Below are positions 43,371 to 45,479 of a stretch of DNA of 45,479 nt, one piece after another. Source of the DNA: Actinomadura nitritigenes (GTDB lineage: Bacteria; Actinomycetota; Actinomycetes; Streptosporangiales; Streptosporangiaceae); the NCBI RefSeq assembly GCF_017573545.1, contig NZ_JAGEOK010000055.1:1-45479 (forward strand), in the 5' to 3' direction. Made by a program: the position numbers and the translations under genes. The number at the start of each line of letters is the position of its first letter. Within the stretch, counting starts at the first letter, position 1. The notes beneath the pieces are model-generated. The model was not told the DNA's origin and made no database searches. It saw nothing but the letters and a program-made list of their open reading frames with translations.

Positions 43371-43435
43371 ACCGGCGGGTTCCACCGGCGGGTTCCACCG
43401 GCGGGTTCCACCGGCGGGTTCCACCGGCGGGTTCC
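43371..43435. repeat. Five perfect 13-nt tandem repeats
   Basis: ACCGGCGGGTTCC repeated five times without a mismatch, ending immediately before the stop codon (on the minus strand) of the CoA-binding protein gene. It fills most of the space between two convergent genes. Perfect identity suggests recent expansion and likely variation in copy number. Confidence 0.9.
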
Positions 43436-43855
43436 TCAGTGCCGGCGGCTCCACTCCACGGCGGGGCAGCGGTCCATGACCACGTCGAGCCCGGCCTCCT
43501 TCGCGCGCCGGGCCGCCGCCTCGTCGACCACGTCGAGGGGCATCCACACGGCCTTCGCGCCCGCCGCGATCGCCTCGTCCACGGCCGCGCCCGCGTGCTC
43601 GGAGCGCCGGTAGACGCCGACGACGTCCACGTCCGCCGCGTCCGGCACGTCGGCCAGGGACGCGTAGCCCTGCTCGCCCAGCACCGTGCCGCCCGACGGA
43701 TGCACCGGGATGATCCGCTTGCCGCGCCGCTGCAGCAGCCGCGCCTGGTTGTAGACCTCCCGGGCCGGGTTGTCGCTCAGGCCCACGAACGCCCACGTCC
43801 TGGACTCGCTGAGCAGCCGGCTGATCACGTCCGGGTCGGCGTAGACATCACCCAT
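43436..43855 (-). CDS. CoA-binding domain protein (YccU-like)
   Basis: A 139-residue single-domain Rossmann protein of the CoA-binding family. WAFVGLSDNPAREVYNQARLLQRRG and RIIPVHPSGGTVLGEQGYASL are typical, and DVVGVYRRSEHAGAAVDEAI and KAVWMPLDVVDE complete the fold. Substrate or role unknown. ATG 43855 has no clear ribosome site. The frame extends upstream without a stop into the ugd gene's region, but the protein starts here by homology (GDVYADPDVISRLL). The 13-nt repeat array abuts the stop. Confidence 0.85.
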   Translation of the reverse strand: MGDVYADPDVISRLLSESRTWAFVGLSDNPAREVYNQARLLQRRGKRIIPVHPSGGTVLGEQGYASLADVPDAADVDVVGVYRRSEHAGAAVDEAIAAGAKAVWMPLDVVDEAAARRAKEAGLDVVMDRCPAVEWSRRH

Positions 43856-43893
43856 GCCCGCGACAACACCCGCCGGGCCCCGATCGTTCCCGT

Positions 43894-45228
43894 TCAGGGG
43901 CGGCCGAGGGCGCGGTAGTTCCAGCCGGCGGTCCGCCAGCGCTCGGGGTCCAGGGCGTTGCGGCCGTCCACGATGTTGCGCTCCGCCACCACCGCGGACA
44001 GGTCCGCCGGGTCCATGTCGCGGAACTCCCGCCATTCGGTCAGCAGCAGCACGACGTGCGCATCCCTGACCGCGTCCAGCGCCGACGGCGCGAAGTCCAG
44101 CGACGGCTGGGCGCGGCGGGCGTTCTCCATCGCGCGCGGGTCGTAGACGGTCACCCGGCCGCCCTGCGCGCGGATCGTCGCGGCGACGTCCAGCGCGGGC
44201 GAGTCGCGCACGTCGTCGGAGTTCGGCTTGAACGCCGCGCCGAGCACCCCGACCGTCCGGTCCGCGAACGAGCCGCCGAGCAGCTGCCGGGCGAGGTCCA
44301 CCATCCGGATCCGGCGCCTGATGTTGATCTCGTCGACCTCGCGCAGGAACGTCAGCGCCTGGTCGGCGCCCAGCTCCCCGGCCCGCGCCATGAACGCGCG
44401 GATGTCCTTGGGCAGGCAGCCGCCGCCGAACCCGAGCCCGGGGCCGAGGAACCGGCCGCCGATCCGGTCGTCGTACGACAGCGCCTCCGACAGCTTGGTC
44501 ACGTCCGCGTGCGCGGCCTCGCAGACCTCCGCCATCGCGTTGATGAACGAGATCTTGGTGGCCAGGAACGCGTTCGCCGACACCTTGACCAGCTCGGCGG
44601 TGGCGTAGTCGGCGGTGAGGAACGGCGTGTCGTCGGCGATCATCGTCCGGTAGATCTCGCGCAGCACCTTCTCCGCGTGCTCGGCGGCGCCCTGCTCGGC
44701 GGGCAGCCCGGCGACGATCCGGTCCGGGTGCAGGGTGTCCTCGACGGCGAACCCCTCGCGCAGGAACTCGGGGTTCCACGCGAGGACGGCGTCGCCGCCC
44801 GCCGGCGCGGTCCTCGCGACCGTCTCGGCGAGCCGCGCCGCCGTCCCCACCGGCACCGTCGACTTGCCGACGATCAGGCAGGGCCGGTGCAGCAGCGGCG
44901 CGAGCGCGCCGACCGCCGCGTCCACGTAGGCGAGGTCGGCGGCGTACTCGCCCGCCTTCTGCGGGGTCCCGACGCACAGGAAGTGGACGTCGCCGAAGTC
45001 GGCGACCTCCTCGTAGGACGTGGTGAACCGCAGCCGCCCGCTCTCCAGGCCGCGGCGCAGCACCGGTTCGAGCCCGGGTTCGTAGAACGGCAGGTCACCG
45101 GCCGCGAGCCGGGCGATCTTGTCCTTGTCGGCGTCCAGGCCGAGCACCTCGAAGCCCAGGTCGGCCATGCAGGCCGCATGGGTGGCACCGAGGTAACCGG
45201 TTCCGATGACCGTCAGCCGCTGGGTCAA
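43894..45228 (-). CDS. ugd: UDP-glucose/GDP-mannose dehydrogenase family protein
   Basis: Oxidises a nucleotide sugar, most likely UDP-glucose to UDP-glucuronate, with two NAD+. The 444-residue protein has the Rossmann start IGTGYLGATHAACMADLG, NPEFLREGFA, the substrate helix KVSANAFLATKISFINAMAE, catalytic Cys271 in GFGGGCLPKD, and the C-terminal domain (GVLGAAFKPNSDDVRDSP). The start is a TTG at 45228: AAGGAG lies 6 nt upstream and the Rossmann strand begins at residue 4. The product could feed wall or exopolysaccharide synthesis. The symbol is by family; GDP-mannose cannot be excluded. Confidence 0.9.
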   Translation of the reverse strand: MTQRLTVIGTGYLGATHAACMADLGFEVLGLDADKDKIARLAAGDLPFYEPGLEPVLRRGLESGRLRFTTSYEEVADFGDVHFLCVGTPQKAGEYAADLAYVDAAVGALAPLLHRPCLIVGKSTVPVGTAARLAETVARTAPAGGDAVLAWNPEFLREGFAVEDTLHPDRIVAGLPAEQGAAEHAEKVLREIYRTMIADDTPFLTADYATAELVKVSANAFLATKISFINAMAEVCEAAHADVTKLSEALSYDDRIGGRFLGPGLGFGGGCLPKDIRAFMARAGELGADQALTFLREVDEINIRRRIRMVDLARQLLGGSFADRTVGVLGAAFKPNSDDVRDSPALDVAATIRAQGGRVTVYDPRAMENARRAQPSLDFAPSALDAVRDAHVVLLLTEWREFRDMDPADLSAVVAERNIVDGRNALDPERWRTAGWNYRALGRP

Positions 45229-45330
45229 GGCGGGCTCCTTCCGGTTCGCTGCCGCCGTCGTACGCCCTAGTCAACCTTCCCCGAAGTGCTGCCCGGTACC
45301 GGTGGGGGCGCAGCGGAGTCTACTGGCCGG

Positions 45331-45336
45331 TAGCAT
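45331..45336 (+). promoter_or_regulatory. Leaderless-type -10 box for the acyl-CoA dehydrogenase gene
   Basis: TAGCAT ends 7 nt before ATG 45344, with no Shine-Dalgarno sequence. Confidence 0.5.
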
Positions 45337-45343
45337 TTGCGTC

Positions 45344-45479
45344 ATGAGCCATGACTTTCCCGCGTACGCGCCGTCGGAGGAGCAGGAGTTGCTGCGGGCG
45401 ACGGTGCGTGAGCTGGCGGATGCCAAGATCGCGCCGTTCGCGGCGGAGGTGGACGAGGACGCGCGTTTCCCGCAGGAGG
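45344..45479 (+). CDS. Acyl-CoA dehydrogenase, N-terminal fragment (cut by window edge)
   Basis: Only the first 45 codons are present: MSHDFPAYAPSEEQELLRAT, then VRELADAKIAPFAAEVDEDA, then RFPQE. The pattern EEQELLRATVRELADAKIAP with a following Phe-Pro is the opening helix of FAD-dependent acyl-CoA dehydrogenases. The chain length, substrate and catalytic Glu cannot be judged. It is divergent from the ugd-like gene. Confidence 0.75.
   Translation, partial: MSHDFPAYAPSEEQELLRATVRELADAKIAPFAAEVDEDARFPQE

Noticed and set aside
43371..43435. CRISPR array
   Set aside because: Units are contiguous 13-mers without spacers, and no cas gene is present.

Overview
The window is chromosomal DNA of a very high-G+C actinomycete. 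Most genes use G or C at third codon positions, and GTG or TTG starts are common. Gene content and order point to a filamentous actinomycete of the Streptosporangiales type (for example Actinomadura or Thermomonosporaceae). That placement is an inference; no rRNA or other taxonomic marker is present. I saw no rRNA, tRNA, CRISPR array, prophage or intact insertion sequence.

Layout. (1) 1-4.7 kb: a type VII secretion motor ATPase of the EccC/EssC kind on the minus strand, with an inverted repeat just past its stop. (2) 4.7-7.1 kb: an epimerase-like and an SRPBCC gene facing a TetR regulator, with three 11-bp palindromes between them. (3) 7.3-17.4 kb: a Tad/Flp pilus operon (SAF protein, TadZ-like, TadA, TadB, TadC, Flp pilin, two TadE-like, TadG-like, and a large membrane LysM-BTAD protein), followed by a convergent beta-propeller lipoprotein. 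(4) 18.6-21.3 kb: a less GC-rich stretch holding a small membrane protein, an EspC/WXG100-like substrate pair and two companions, plausibly cargo of a type VII system. (5) 21.3-31 kb: NYN protein, propionyl-CoA carboxylase epsilon and beta, PEP carboxylase, GNAT, DksA-like protein, enoyl-CoA hydratase, biotin ligase and adenylate cyclase. (6) 31-32 kb: bacterioferritin and its ferredoxin with an iron box. (7) 32.1-38.4 kb: an overlapping glgX-treY-treZ operon making trehalose from glycogen or maltodextrin. (8) 38.5-45.5 kb: a two-component system, a GtrA-like protein, purK-purE, a CoA-binding protein, a UDP-glucose dehydrogenase-like enzyme and the start of an acyl-CoA dehydrogenase.

How the parts work together. 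Carboxylase beta/epsilon, biotin ligase, PEP carboxylase and the hydratase form a central-carbon and acyl-CoA block. The tre genes make the compatible solute trehalose. The Tad operon and the type VII genes are two surface or export systems.

Most unusual features. Between purK and purE lies a 54-nt tandem repeat in which every unit carries a Shine-Dalgarno sequence, an ATG, and (in two of three units) a GC hairpin. Together the units make a 54-codon mini-ORF that overlaps the purK stop and the purE start. The Tad operon shows the same logic without repeats: four junctions with a real gap are each spanned by a mini-ORF that starts on the upstream stop codon and ends on the downstream start codon. 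A related G-rich repeat sits at 4.7 kb and a three-copy hairpin repeat follows birA. Many genes have a TANNNT box 6-7 nt before the start codon, as expected for leaderless transcripts.
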